Assembly: GCA_026874595.1 (NCBI GenBank)
Contig: CM049316.1
Location: 64,647,176-64,711,175 of the forward strand
Source of the DNA: Sipunculus nudus
Taxonomy: Eukaryota > Annelida > Sipuncula > Golfingiida > Sipunculidae
DNA length: 64,000 nt
Reading direction: 5' to 3'
Positions within the stretch are counted from its first letter, which is position 1, and each line of letters starts with the position of its first letter. The notes beneath the pieces were generated by a model. The model made no database searches. It was not told the DNA's origin and saw nothing but the letters and a program-made list of their open reading frames with translations. This document shows positions 22,795-34,379 of the stretch, in pieces. The translations under genes were made by a program, and so were the position numbers.

Positions 22795-24185
22795 ACGCAG
22801 TGTTGTTGAAGTTGAAATGCAAAGAAAATATAACGTAGTAAGACGTCCATCGGAACTTCAACTGAACGGGTTTTACAGCACCGGGAAAATGGGCGTCATT
22901 GTCCATTGACTGTTAAGGCCAGTTATTCACTTGCCTTATATGTAGATATTATATGGTTTATGGCTTAAACTGCTGGTATATTAATGAGATGTAGATCACT
23001 CCTGATACTAAACGTTCTTTCAACCCCCCTGTAACGAAGTTGTTAGTAAACACGCACACTGATCCATATTTACAAACAAAAACGCATGTAATCAGAAAAG
23101 GTTGACCTAACATGTGCGGAAATTGAAAGATCATTTGTTTTAAGTTGTGAGAATATATGAAGATTTTTGCTAAAATCTGGTTCTTCTGATGTCCTTGTTG
23201 CACGTGTTTAGGTAATGACCGGCGACCGTTTCCGCCCCCCCCCCCCCCAGTTACAAACACATGGATATAAACATAACGGATATCCTGTGGGATGTAGGAT
23301 CGACGCTATTTTGGCTTAATTTTAGAAAAGACCCAATTAATTATCTTTATTTAATATACCTGAGACATATACCCCTATAAAATTTGAAAACTAGTCCGGT
23401 AGTTTGTTACAAGCTTCAAATATACAACTAGTTTGTCTCTTCGTTTTTCAAATCGATAAACCAAATGATATTTAAGTTAGAAAAATTAAATATATATATC
23501 CCCAATTCATTCGTTCCGGATACACTTGTTTTTGTCTTGTGCTGAGTATATACTTATTCTAGTATTTTTAACAATAAAAGAAAATTGACAAGTTCTCAAA
23601 ACCGATTGACAGTAATTTGGGGAAATATGTCGTCACTTTCTCCCAACATTTTCGTTTTATAGGAATATATGTGAATCTGTTGGCGCACTCTATGTCCTGG
23701 GGTCCTAAACTACTTCATATTGGAGTAAAGGCTTTACATGTGTCAATCAATAGCTGTCTGTGAAAGCTGACACATGTTTAATAGTAAAGATGCTAAATTT
23801 TTTTGTTTGTGCAACCGCGAAACACGTTTGTCCCATCAACCAGACCCTTTACTCTATCTCCTATTTCACAGACACGGGGGACACAACATGGCTGGGTTTT
23901 TATTTGTCAGGAGAGAGCTTAAACGCAGTTTCCCATTTATTATTTAGATTTTGTAAAAAGTGAGGGGAAAACTAGCGAGTCTAAAGTTGATTTATGTTGT
24001 CTCTGCACCTGGGAGGCTTCTCTTTGCAGTTTTCCCTCGAGCCTTGCTATGTCACTGTTTCCAAGCGACAGCTACCAGAAACCTCCTAAATATACCAAGC
24101 AGGAAGCCGGGCTGGAATACGGACAGCGGTGACATGGATATGTCGTAAACCCCGGTAATAAATCGTGAAAAGCCTCGCAGATTTC
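22795..24185. other. No gene recognised; C14 tract at 23235
   Basis: A run of 14 C lies at 23235-23248. Several 60-100 residue frames (22958-23260 minus; 23760-23963 and 23960-24148 plus) are open but show no family features. Confidence 0.35.
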
Positions 24186-24488
24186 TTTCACTAACTTAGT
24201 CTCATGCGTTCCGCCGCCCGGTCTAGTTTCGTCATAAAATTCACGGATCATCTTTGCTGTTTTTTAATACTTCAACCGATATTTCAGTAACCAGGGACAC
24301 CCAGCGTCTGTCAACTTTTAATGTTTACAATAACTTTTCACTAACTTAGTCTCATGCGTTCCGCCGCCCGGTCTAGTTTCGTCATAAAATTCACGGATCA
24401 TCTTTGCTGTTTTTTAATACTTCAACCGATATTTCAGTAACCAGGGACACCCAGCGTCTGTCAACTTTTAATGTTTACAATAACTTTT
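24186..24488. repeat. Tandem duplication of a 150-bp unit
   Basis: The 150-bp unit beginning TTTCACTAACTTAGTCTCATG occurs twice back to back (24186-24335, 24336-24485) without visible differences. No open frame spans it. It is of the same type as the 220-bp and 106-bp duplications elsewhere in the window. Confidence 0.95.
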
Positions 24489-24499
24489 TGATTAGTCAT

Positions 24500-25185
24500 T
24501 ATTCGTTAAAAAAAAAACAATTTTTTTGCCAAATTTCATTGCTTTTCTGAAATTGAGATTGTTCTACGACAGAACTTTATTCTAATTTCAACTGTCATTT
24601 AGCCCTATATACTCAGTTATAATAAAAGCACCTTGCATGTGCGAAGTGTACCGCCAGGACATACTGCACATTCAAAGTGTCTGAAGCTATAATTACAATA
24701 TTTACCAAAATTTTAATGTTACATAGGGTCGTCAAGTCTCAACATCTATATTTTTTTATTTATGACAACATTTGCACAGCAAAAAATTAGTGTGAAAAGA
24801 ATAATGATACACAGATTTGTCACCATGAAACCTCTTACAGAAAAGTATTTGTTCACAGCATGTCATTTTTCACTCTGACACTGTTTAATGCAGAAAGCAT
24901 TGAACATAATAGGTAGATATATATATATAGGTTAGCACATATATAATATATATAATATATCAATTTCCTGAAAAGTATCAAAACTGCAATGTTTAAGTAT
25001 ATTGCCAGGCTGTAAACTTTTGAACTATTTGTATTTGTAAACAATTGTATCTTTCGGATATACATGAAATGAAATGTAGAAGTATTCAGCTTCCATTAGC
25101 ATCACTTGACTATCATCTCCACTCAGAGAGTAGCCTTGACAACCCGACTAAGTAGGCAATGATAATTTGGCTGGTAAGCCTACTT
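24500..25185. other. No gene recognised
   Basis: AT-rich, with short (TA)n stretches near 24916-24960. TTTGGCTGGTAAGCCTA at 25167 is shared with 3611. Confidence 0.4.
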
Positions 25186-25193
25186 GCACTGAC

Positions 25194-25638
25194 CAATGGC
25201 GGATCCAGATGTAATATCTCTCATTTTATCTTTTTCTTTTCCCAGTTATTCATAATTAATTTTAATTTTTTATATCTTTTTTGTTTCCCTTGCAATTGAA
25301 TTATGAATTTATTCACAGTTTATTACATTCTAATTTCTAAGTTGAGGATATTTATGAACAGCCCTGTGACTAAGATAGTATCTAAATGTTTCTATTCTGA
25401 GCGAGCGAGTCTTTCCGTTATTACTCTCCTCTGGGTCATAACAATGAACATGGCTTTAGATTTCATTCATATAGGTAAAATTATTTATATATTTCATAGT
25501 ATGAAAATATACTACGTAATATATATATATATATATAATATAATATAATATTGCTTGATACCCATGCTTCAACCGCTAAGACAGTATATTAGCCTGTATA
25601 CTAGTCCCCCTGTTCAAGAATATCTGGATCCGCCATTG
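25194..25638. mobile_element. MITE, 445 bp, CAATGGCGGATCCAGAT ends, CTGAC target duplication
   Basis: Left end CAATGGCGGATCCAGATG (25194-25211). The reverse complement of the right end reads CAATGGCGGATCCAGATA, so 17 bases match exactly. CTGAC lies immediately outside both ends (25189-25193, 25639-25643), consistent with a 5-bp target-site duplication. The AT-rich interior contains no transposase. A diverged relative of this end, GGTGGCTGATCCAGGAT, occurs at about 34685. The superfamily is not determined. Confidence 0.8.
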
Positions 25639-25643
25639 CTGAC

Positions 25644-26134
25644 AGCTGGTCGTAATGTCAGTGGACCGTATGGCGATACACAAAGAGTGACATTTCAGAA
25701 CATACAACATCAGAACGACACAATTAAATAGAGATTAAAGTAAAGCTTCTATAATTAATAACCGACATCAAGAATCGAAAGTTCTGTATATCAAGTTAAC
25801 GGATTTGGTCACAGAGGGTTAAAATCTGATTTAGGGTCCCCGGACAGCCCGTGCTTGTTGTGGTGGACACAAATTAATAAAACTTTCATGTGGGGGCCCC
25901 GATACAGATTTCCCCAAAGTCTGTCACTGCGTTGTCTCCGTGCTTGACAGCTCGACACTGATGCCAAATACATCAACTTTAATATTAGACCTGTCACGTT
26001 GTATTTCCACTTCCTTTCTACAGATCGGTGCATAAGACGTGAGACATTATCGACGTAGCCTGATGCTGTTTAGGGTTTTTGTCTTTTTAATTGTGATTTA
26101 AATGTTTTCATCTCATTACAACTTAAATGTTTAA
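25644..26134. other. No gene recognised
   Basis: Contains CTGGTCGTAATGTCAG at 25646, shared with 3861. The minus-strand frame 25809-26033 is unrecognised. Confidence 0.35.
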
Positions 26135-26390
26135 AGCCAATTTTTACAAGCGGGTTTTAGTGTGTAAGTAAAATGTCAGCCCCCATGAGCGGTTTTGAGA
26201 AACTGGGAGACATAAACATGTAAGGGCTCGATAATGGCGTGGGGATGTCTCACACACAAGTGCTCCTGGAACAGCGTTCAGACGACTATCTATTTGTGGA
26301 CAGAGTTTGGTAACAAGAAGACGTGTATCGGCTAAGTTTAGAGCGGAATAACTTTTTAATCAAGCCCAAATCCTCAATTAAAGTAGAATT
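26135..26390 (+). repeat. Dispersed repeat family R1, copy b
   Basis: Aligns with 5805-6035 and 27605-27830 through blocks such as CAGCCCCCATGAGCGGTTTTGA, TTCAGACGACTATC.ATTTGTGG, CAGAGTTTGGTAACAAGAAG, GTATCGG.TAAGTTTA and GAGCGGAATAACTTTTTAAT. The last block matches copy c, where it reads GGAGTAAGGCTTTTTTGAGC. No ends or coding capacity were seen. Confidence 0.55.
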
Positions 26391-26867
26391 ACAGCTTTAA
26401 TGTTATTCAAATCCAGACTGATGTCTGTACTTTGTTTAATTTGTTCAGTCCATACTGGTATTATTTACAAAACAAGAAATAGCAACCACATACCTTCATC
26501 AATATTGAATTTGAACGTTAATACCGTCACGGTTCAACACCGCATTCAAGGTTACCTCTAGAACAAAGCCGCCAGTAGTAATACCAATGAATGAAATTGT
26601 CGTATGTATGACATTGGGATACAATCCTATGAATTAAAACGTGTATCAGTGAAAAAGATTACTTCTAATTTATAAAGGATCGTTCCTAGGATGTTATCCT
26701 ATCCATCAACACAATTACATCAAACATTTTCAGAGTTTTTTGCGTATAATTGCAAACAGACAAACAAAATAATAAGGTGAAAACATATAATAACTCTCCA
26801 GCTGGTTTAGGTATAAATATATTTAGAATTATTATCTAAATTGTTGATGAACTTGAACCGACATTCC

Positions 26868-26914
26868 ACACACACAGGCACACACACACACATATATATA
26901 CATATATAAATATG

Positions 26915-26949
<35 letters not shown>

Positions 26950-26950
26950 T
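26868..26950. repeat. (CA)n/(TA)n compound microsatellite
   Basis: A short CA array passes into interrupted AT repeats with ATGTATA variants. Confidence 0.9.
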
Positions 26951-27309
26951 AAAATTGCTTCCAAATTGTAGCCATTAATATAAATTGTTATATTTAAAAT
27001 CACTAAATATTTTTTTTGCTGAACTTGAATCGATATTCCATGTTAAAGTCAGCTAGTCATCTATTTTTTTCGGTAGAATTTCATGCTTACATATTAATTA
27101 ACTGTAGGTTATTCTAGTTAGGGTGACTATTCACCTACCTGCTGAAAACAAAATTCTGTGATGTCTGGCTTCCTCTGTGTACATATTATTGATGTAAGGG
27201 TAAGTTTGGTCGTGCATAGTTCTTGTAAGGCCTCCGTGAAGGATGTATGAACTTGTTTATCAACAACATGTTTGTAAAACACAGCAATTATGACCATTGG
27301 GAAGAACAT

Positions 27310-27604
27310 GTAACCTAAGGTTGTAGGTTGCCTATATGCGGATGTAGAAAGGTCACTTGTTGCAAAACGCCATTTGCAAAGCTCTGGCTCATCTGCCAGA
27401 TGCCCTTGTTGAATTTGTTATATTTTGGCGGGCCCCACATATTTTATTAATATACACGTTGATATATTCAAAAAGGTTGTGTCTATGTGTGGTAATATAC
27501 ACGTTTTCTGGTATAGTTGGCTGCATATGTGCGGAAGTTGGGGGTCACTCGTTTCAAACATTATCCTATAGCCACTCTTCTCAAATAAATGCTTCAAAAA
27601 CGGT
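27310..27604. repeat. Weak direct repeat, about 197-bp spacing
   Basis: GTTGCCTATATGCGGATGTAG..GGTCACTTGTTGCAAAAC (27327-27369) is echoed by GTTGGCTGCATATGTGCGGAAG..GGTCACTCGTTTCAAAC (27517-27559). Similarity is modest and confined to about 45 bp. Confidence 0.4.
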
Positions 27605-27830
27605 ATGAAATTTCGACATGCGACCTGTGACATCCGGTTTTAAGTATGTACAATAAATGGCCTGTCAAGGTTTGACAAGGGCGCTTGGATGCTACACGAA
27701 AGTATTTCGAGGACAGCCTCCAGACGAGAAATAACTGCCAAGAAAGTCTGCTGGCAAAGTGACATGTATCGGTAAGTTGTAAACGGAGTAAGGCTTTTTT
27801 GAGCCACGCCCAAACTCTTAAATTATTGTC
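27605..27830 (+). repeat. Dispersed repeat family R1, copy c
   Basis: Shares TTTCGACATGCGACCT with copy a and TATCGGTAAGTTGTAAACGG plus the GAGCCACGCCCAAACTC block with copy b. It lies 1.4 kb from copy b in the same orientation. No coding capacity. Confidence 0.5.
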
Positions 27831-27842
27831 GGATTGAAACAT

Positions 27843-28814
27843 TAATAATACAGTAATTCAACAATTTCATCGTGTTTTATATCTGAACCGTACAATCACA
27901 ATTGGTTATACCTCATGTTCAAGTTTTTCACTGTAATCGGCCTCTTATGTTAACATGAGGATCTATTTAATATTAAGCAATCCCCTAAAAATCCTTGAGT
28001 TGTGTTTCAAAGTCAGTCCTGTCTCCACAGGGATTCAGTGTTATCCTTGTAACTTGAAACTTGATGGCACTGAAATATGAGTTGATTGACGCTCGTGTCT
28101 TGGTGTTCTTTCAATGCCCTCTTCCCGAGTCCCGGCGATGACGTCTTTCTGCCCATTAGCAAAATTAAGGTCTATACCAGGACGTTCTTATGTAAAGAAT
28201 ACTGTCTCACAGCAGCTGACACATGGAGGCATCTGCTCTCACGTATATATTTTTTTGCCACAAGCTTCCATAGAAGTCTACATCTATTAAAGATTCAAAG
28301 AAAACACTTTCAAAGAGAAGTAAGCCTCAACTCCAATAACAGCTCGTTGGAGTTCATTGAATGGGAACTGTTGAGTTACAGGATGAAGATGTGTGGGGAA
28401 AATAAAATAAAACTATAGCTCATAAATCTCTAAATAAGCATGCAAAAACTCCGAGAGGAAATACAAAGCTTGTCAATCACAGTGTCGATGACGTCATAGC
28501 TCTCCCAGTATTCTAGTATAATATGAGCGTGAAAGTTGCAGTCTAGAATATTTTCCCTTTATCAGTTAAGTACATGCTGCAAACATGGTTTAATATCCAT
28601 AAAAGTTGAAATATCTAAATCTTGAATCAAAAGTATATTATATTCACTGATCATATCGTGTTCTTTGACTTTTTACAGTGTGGTTTTTTTTTTCCTATAT
28701 CAGTCCCAGCATCACCTTTTTAGGGAAATCCTAGAACCAACTCGAATTCTGAAAAAAATACAAAAAATCATAATGAAGTAAATTAGGGCCGTTACAAAGA
28801 AACTTCAATAAAGA
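27843..28814. other. No feature recognised
   Basis: The plus-strand frame 28086-28418 is open for about 110 codons but begins without a convincing context and matches nothing I know. The remainder is AT-rich. Confidence 0.3.
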
Positions 28815-28819
28815 GAGTA

Positions 28820-29112
28820 TAAAAAGATAATCTCAGTTACAGATTGGGCTCAAGCGCATGCAAAATACAGCTGCCCGACAATTCACAAAAAAGCGAGATC
28901 GCATAACGCCTATCCATATTTATTGAACTTCATTGGCTACCCGAGGAGTATAGGTTGCAATAAAAGGTTTATTGTAAACTTGTCGAGCGACACCAACCAG
29001 CACGAGCTCTTAATTTGTTTCTTTCGTACAATTAAAAGTCCCAAGTCAAGGAAGTCTATTATGTATGGAAATAGATCCTTTAGAACATGAACTCCCATAT
29101 AACTTATGTTTA
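28820..29112 (+). mobile_element. LINE relic: C-terminal part of a reverse-transcriptase ORF (CR1/L2/Rex1-like)
   Basis: In frame from about 28836 the DNA encodes LQIGLKRMQNTAARQFTKKR followed by DRITPIHI. After a one-base shift it reads IELHWLPEEYRLQ, then a stop, then KVYCKLVERHQPARAL and finally YGNRSFRT.TPI. The order QN.AAR - IT - LHWLP..YR - G.RSF matches the post-palm region of CR1/L2/Rex1-type LINE ORF2 proteins. Frameshifts and at least two stops show that it is dead. The 3' part ends in AAAAAATAAATAAAATAAAT. The reading was made by hand from the nucleotides. Confidence 0.8.
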
Positions 29113-29289
29113 AAAAATAAATAAAATAAATCTATTATGATTAACAAATGATAGCCCTGCCTGGGCTTTAGTGTATTTACGTTTACTACTAAATGCTTAA
29201 AATAAACGTGCTTTCATAACCGATAGACGTTACTTAGCACCAGCTCTTATCACTGATGCCCTGTAAAGTCCGTATGGTGAATCCCTGAT

Positions 29290-29341
29290 ATTTGCATATT
29301 AGGGCGGCACAAGGCTTCTGACGATTCCCTTGCATTTGCAT
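29290..29341. promoter_or_regulatory. Pair of ATTTGCAT octamers in direct repeat
   Basis: ATTTGCATAT lies at 29290 and 29334, 44 bp apart in the same orientation, each followed by a G/C-rich extension (TAGGGCGG and CATGCCG). ATTTGCAT is the reverse complement of the POU/Oct octamer used in histone and snRNA promoters. No such gene was recognised nearby, so function is speculative. Confidence 0.25.
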
Positions 29342-30774
29342 ATCATGCCGTCACGCCCCCTGTGAATGGCAATGTTGCTACGAGGACGCGAGCAGCGGTC
29401 AACAACGGCAATTCACAGCTCAACCCGCTTGGTAACATTTACACTGAAATCATTTTTTCAGAACGTCCACACATGAACTTTCATGTCCTATGATATATCT
29501 CTGCTGTCGAACCTACAGTCCATGGGCCAAATGTAAGTGCATTTTAGACACTAACTGTCGCATCGATTTTGACCTGCGTATTTGTTAGTGTTGAAGTTAC
29601 ACTTGAAAGTCTTGCCACTGCAAAGTTGCCAACAAGCTGATCGCCGTGATCGTTTCAGCCAGCCGGTACATGAATTACAGTTTGACTGCGTTCGTCGCGG
29701 GTGGTCCTGAATAGATCACGCTGAATGGCTGAGCTAGAGATACGTTTTTAAACCGGCCTGCTTTGAAAAGCGATTGTCTAATAAACACTGACACACTGAC
29801 TCAATGAGGCTGAGTGTTTTAATGTTGAAAGTCTTGCCGTACTCAGAAAAGCCGAGGACCATAACTTATTAGGACTGATTTAATGGGGAATATAAAAAGC
29901 AAGCTAGAAGCCCATTATAGGCGGTTACTGGATTAATCATGTTGGTTTTGAAAAAAAAGATTCTGGGAAAGACCACTATAATTACTCCCTACGTCACTGG
30001 GAAAGACCTTAGTTCAGCGAGGCGTCGATGTATGCCGCTGACTGTCCGGTACGGCCCAAGTTTACCAGTCGATGAAATAAGAGGATCAGAGAGTGGTAAT
30101 TAGTTAAAGAACTATCCAAGAGGTGGCAGTACCGACACTGAGTGCAATACAGTGAGAAAACGTTTGATTTTTCTGTCAGAGGCATCAATTAAGAGCAATT
30201 TCAGTGACTGGGCCAGTCAAAACAAATGATTATCAAAGTTACCACACAAAAGATGGGTACTTTTTACAGGAAGAGAGTATATTGATATTCCTTACTATGC
30301 AGAAAAAAACGAGCCATCCCATAATTTCATATACAAATTATATCTTTTATATTAAAAAAAATCATTTCCTTGTAGCGCTCATGAATAAAAACTCATCTAA
30401 AAATGGTCATGGCTTTTCCTCCGTTTTAGCAAAAAAACCACAGGCGCTTGAATCCCTATTTATAATAAATTAATCATATCTCCAATGATTCTGTAACTCC
30501 CGTAGTTTTTTGAACGATCATGTGGATTACGCATAAAAGGAAGATAAAGCGAGTATAAACGGGTCGAGAACGAAACTTTCCTCTTTATCGCACGAAAGGT
30601 TATGGCTGAAAGGTTTTTTTTACACGCGTATCCATGACCAGATTTGAAATGGCTCATTAGACGTGTCTGGCCAAAACGTTGAGATAACTAACAATTTATG
30701 TTAATTTTTGTTGTTGTTGGAAAATGGTTAATTCTAGTCATCAAAGCGTGATTACTGATAAAAAAATGCTCAAG

Positions 30775-31143
30775 GCTTATGAAGAAAAAACTTGCTAACG
30801 TTGTCAAAATGGCATAAACTGCAAGTATAAAATGGCATTCGATTAAAAGCTCTGTCGTTTCTTTTATCGGGTTCGGCTCTCGATTGGCATGGCTGGGTCT
30901 CCACTGCTGGGATCGGTGGAGGGAATGCATGCTGCTTTTGCCTTTGTGGTTGTGGGTGCTGTGGCTTTCCTCAGGTCACTGGTACGGACAAAACGGTTGC
31001 GGTCTCTCGCGGCTCCCAGCTTGGGATCATCAGGTCTATCGGCTCAGAAAAACTCTCAAAATTACGCTGAGGGAGCGCACAGGGTTGGGGTCTTGACCAC
31101 AGCAACCTGAAGCTGCCCGATAAAGCGGGAACATCTAAATGAA
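30775..31143 (+). other. GC-rich insertion in duplication copy 1, bounded by a direct repeat
   Basis: This segment is absent from the equivalent place in copy 2 (about 32703). It is bounded by two versions of TCAAAGCGTGATTACTGATA.. (30741-30774 and 31144-31179), so it arrived with a repeat of about 35 bp at its edges. Its base composition is clearly richer in GC than the surroundings and it contains the small open frame at 30889-31110. Long target duplication, non-homologous repair or capture of exonic sequence are all possible. Confidence 0.6.
30889..31110 (+). CDS. Candidate small ORF, 73 residues, one hydrophobic segment
   Basis: The frame starts at ATG 30889 with MAGSPLLGSVEGMHAAFAFV and continues VVGAVAFLRSLVRTKRLRSL. 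It has a hydrophobic stretch at about residues 14-28 followed by a basic segment, the pattern of a small single-pass membrane protein. A GC-rich insertion of this size in AT-rich surroundings is unusual. Against it: a second frame is open across the same bases, no polyadenylation signal or intron boundary was identified, and I do not recognise the protein. Confidence 0.25.
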   Translation: MAGSPLLGSVEGMHAAFAFVVVGAVAFLRSLVRTKRLRSLAAPSLGSSGLSAQKNSQNYAEGAHRVGVLTTAT

Positions 31144-33674
31144 TCAAGCGTGATTTCTGATTAAAAAAATATGCTCAAGAGTGACACAGGATGCAGGTTA
31201 GTAAATTAATTTTACAAGAGATACCTAAATCCGCAGAAACAAATGTCGTTACTAGATAATTTTCATCAAAGCTACGCTGAAATTACGCTGTAACTCGATA
31301 TGCTAAGAGTATAAAAAACACGTAAGAAACCAATTACGGTACCATGGTATTTTTCACTATTCTATCTTTTGAACGGAATAAAGAACAATCAAGACATGAT
31401 GGCGGCGTCGTCTGTTATGTGATAATTCAGGCCACCGACGGGATATTACTTTTAGAGATTTCTGAATGACTGTCGCCAATTAAGTTCCTGAGTAAGGCGC
31501 CAGACTATTTTTGCCAGACGCCACTTAACATGTATGGAAATTTAATGAAAATACTTTGATTATGGGTCAAAAGTTGTCGCTAAAACGGCGGATAGGCATT
31601 CAAAGGATTGCTTTTAACAGTGTATTATCCAATTTTTTTTTAAGAATTTCTAAAAGGACAGACATGAATTCGTAGTGCCTGAAGGATGATGATCTGCCGT
31701 TCCAGAATTCGTTTGTACAAGGCGGGGTGGGGGGGGGGGGGGGGGGGAGAGGGAATGCATTTATTCCTTACTAAATTGTCGTCGAACCAGTACGCGTTTC
31801 ACCTAAACCGGTTAGGTTCTGCAAATGAGAACTATCGAAAATCTTTTAAAGTTCGACGGATTCACAAATGACAAGGGGTTAAAATGACCTTATCACGTAC
31901 AAAGCATATTGAATTGACACGAAGAAAGCGTGTACTTTTTTAATTGATACCTGCCAAAATAATGTACTGAAATCGTTTGCTTACTTGTGTGCATGAGTGT
32001 TTAAAAAGTGGACCGGACGCGATCACTGGCGACAACATAAACACAACGCGAACGCCACCTGCACTTTCCGACCAGGCTTACAACCGGTGTTTCACAACCA
32101 CGCACGTGTATGTTAGGATACTTCTGGTTTGGGATCGGTCGCTCATGCGCAAAACCATATAATTTTCATATATGCATTATTTATTTTATATAGCTTTAAA
32201 ACTCAGTCCTCTGTGAAGCATCCATGAATAAAAACTCATATCACAATAATTATTGCTTTTCTCCCCAGGGCTCGGCATTAAATGTTTGAAGTATTTGCCA
32301 AGTAGGGCAAGTAACATCTAGTTTTTTTACTTGCTTTTATTTGTCAGGAAACTTTTGTATTCAATCAACGTTTTTGTGAGATAATACTTATATCATTGCT
32401 AATGATTGTGAGCCTTTAAAATATTGCAAGCCTTAAAAGACAAAATGAAACTGAAAAAAAAACAAAATTACAAATAAGGATATAACATTTGAAGTCTTTT
32501 CGCGTGATCATTCTTGCAAAAAATATATGTGAAACCAAACTTTAATCAAAGTTCAGTATCGTATATAACCTACATGCCTATATCTATGACCAGATTTGAA
32601 CAGGCTCATTAGGCGTGTCTGGCCGAAACCTTGAGATGATTAACAATTTACGTTCCTGTATTTTTGGAAAATGGCTAATTCTAATTATCAAAGGGTGCTT
32701 TCAGATAAAATAATTACTCAGGAGTGACACAGAATGCAGGCTAGTAAATCCACAGGAACAGATGTCATTATTAGATTATTTGCATCAAAGTGAAATTACG
32801 CTGTAACTCGATATGCTAAGAGTACAAGAAAACACTGGGGAACAAATTGCTGTACCAGGGCAATTTTTATTCAATTCTCCTTTGAAATAGAAAAAATAAA
32901 ATCCCAGACATGACGGAGGCCTCGTCTGTTATATGATGATTCAGACCATCGACTGGAAATTACTTTGAACGAAATCTTAATGACTGTCGCGGATTAAGTT
33001 CCTGAGTAAGGCGCCAGTCTATTTTGCCAGACGCCACAGCCGAGGGGTAGTTTGAATGGGAGACAAGTTAATTTGTTTGAAAGATCCTTGGATAATGGAT
33101 CCACAGTAGTCTCTAAAACGCCGGATAAGTATTCAAATGATTGCTTTTAACAAGTTTGTTAACCATATTTTCTGAAGAATTTCTTGAAGGACAGACATTA
33201 ATACGTCGTGTATGCCAGACACGTAAAACTAAATGACCCATACCGTACAAGAATCTTTTTTTTTTCAGGACAGGAGGGACTGCATATATTTTAACTGTAT
33301 CATCGTTAAACCAGTCAGAGTTTGAGTCTATACATTAGAACTATCGAATATCATTAAAAGTTCGACGGATTCGCAAATGCCCAACGGGTTAATGAACATG
33401 TTAATGTACAACTGTTCATCAGCGACAACTATAAATTGATAAGTATAAAAGTACAGTAGATGTACAGTATGACAACATCATATTTAAAATAGCATTTTAC
33501 ATGTGGAGTTGTCGCGCTTAGTTTGTTTCCTATTAACTACTTTAAAAAAATTTAGAGTAAAGTTGTCTCTAGAATTTAATTGGAATTTAAATCTTTGTAG
33601 GCACATGCACGAATTAAATAATTTTTCTGTTCTTCAAACCAAATCCCCAGTCTCTAATATAATTCAAAATACAA

Positions 33675-33678
<4 letters not shown>

Positions 33679-33724
<46 letters not shown>
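33679..33724. repeat. (TA)n microsatellite
   Basis: AT array of about 45 bp inside the part of duplication copy 2 that has no counterpart in copy 1. Confidence 0.95.
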
Positions 33725-33727
<3 letters not shown>

Positions 33728-33851
33728 GTCTCTCAACAACAATGGATTACATATTAACGATACATAACAGGAACCATTTTAAATTCAAGAAGTCAGAGAT
33801 GACCAAAACCTCCACAAGGATTCTCATAAGACCATACTGTGTACACAGCAA

Positions 33852-34058
33852 TCATGTTGAACAACCTCAATCCGGGTCACCAGAAGGTCAAGGTCGTCAC
33901 TAATACCAATGAATAGCTCACTTCAAAAGAAGTAGTCGCATTTCCCAGTGGGATAAATCATGTTAAACAACCTCAATCCGGGTCACCAGAAGGTCAAGGT
34001 CGTCACTAATACCAATGAATAGCTCACTTCAAAAGAAGTAGTCGCATTGCCCAGTGGG
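33852..34058. repeat. Tandem duplication of a 106-bp unit
   Basis: TCATGTTGAACAACCTCAAT.. at 33852 and TCATGTTAAACAACCTCAAT.. at 33958 begin two units that differ at only about two positions (G/A and T/G). Confidence 0.95.
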
Positions 34059-34379
34059 ATAAAATCCTTGGAATTAAAAAGTTATTAAGGTGATTCAGAT
34101 AGACGCCAAAACTTGTAGGACCTAATCATGTACAAGGCATGTTGAATTGACACGAAAAAATAGCCTTTTCTCTTTAAAATATAATTGGACCCGAAAAAAT
34201 TATGTGCTGAAACTGTTGTCTTACTCCCGTGCACGAAGATTAAAAAGTGGACCGGGCGCGATCACTTGCGCCATCATAATTATAGAGCGGACGCTGCCTG
34301 TTTTCTTTCTCAAACAGTGATTCATAACCCTGCACGTGTGTCCATGTTTACATTCGCAGAATCATAACAAGGTGTTAAC

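Larger units (their letters stand above)
30370..32160 (+). repeat. Segmental tandem duplication R4, copy 1
   Basis: Collinear with 32215-34360. Anchors are CATGAATAAAAACTCAT (30379/32224), TATGACCAGATTTGAA-type block (30632/32585), ACGCTGTAACTCGATATGCT (31286/32799), TAAGTTCCTGAGTAAGGCGC (31481/32994), AGTTCGACGGATTC (31850/33359) and AAAAAGTGGACCGG.CGCGATCACT (32002/34233). Copy 1 alone carries a GC-rich 370-bp insertion (30775-31143) and a G19 run (31729-31747). Divergence is considerable, so the event is old. Confidence 0.85.
32215..34360 (+). repeat. Segmental tandem duplication R4, copy 2
   Basis: Second copy of 30370-32160, starting about 55 bp after the first ends. It lacks the GC-rich insertion of copy 1 but is lengthened by about 700 bp between roughly 33395 and 34105, which holds a (TA)n array and a 106-bp tandem duplication. 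Similarity to copy 1 resumes at CATGTACAAGGCATGTTGAA (34128). Confidence 0.85.
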
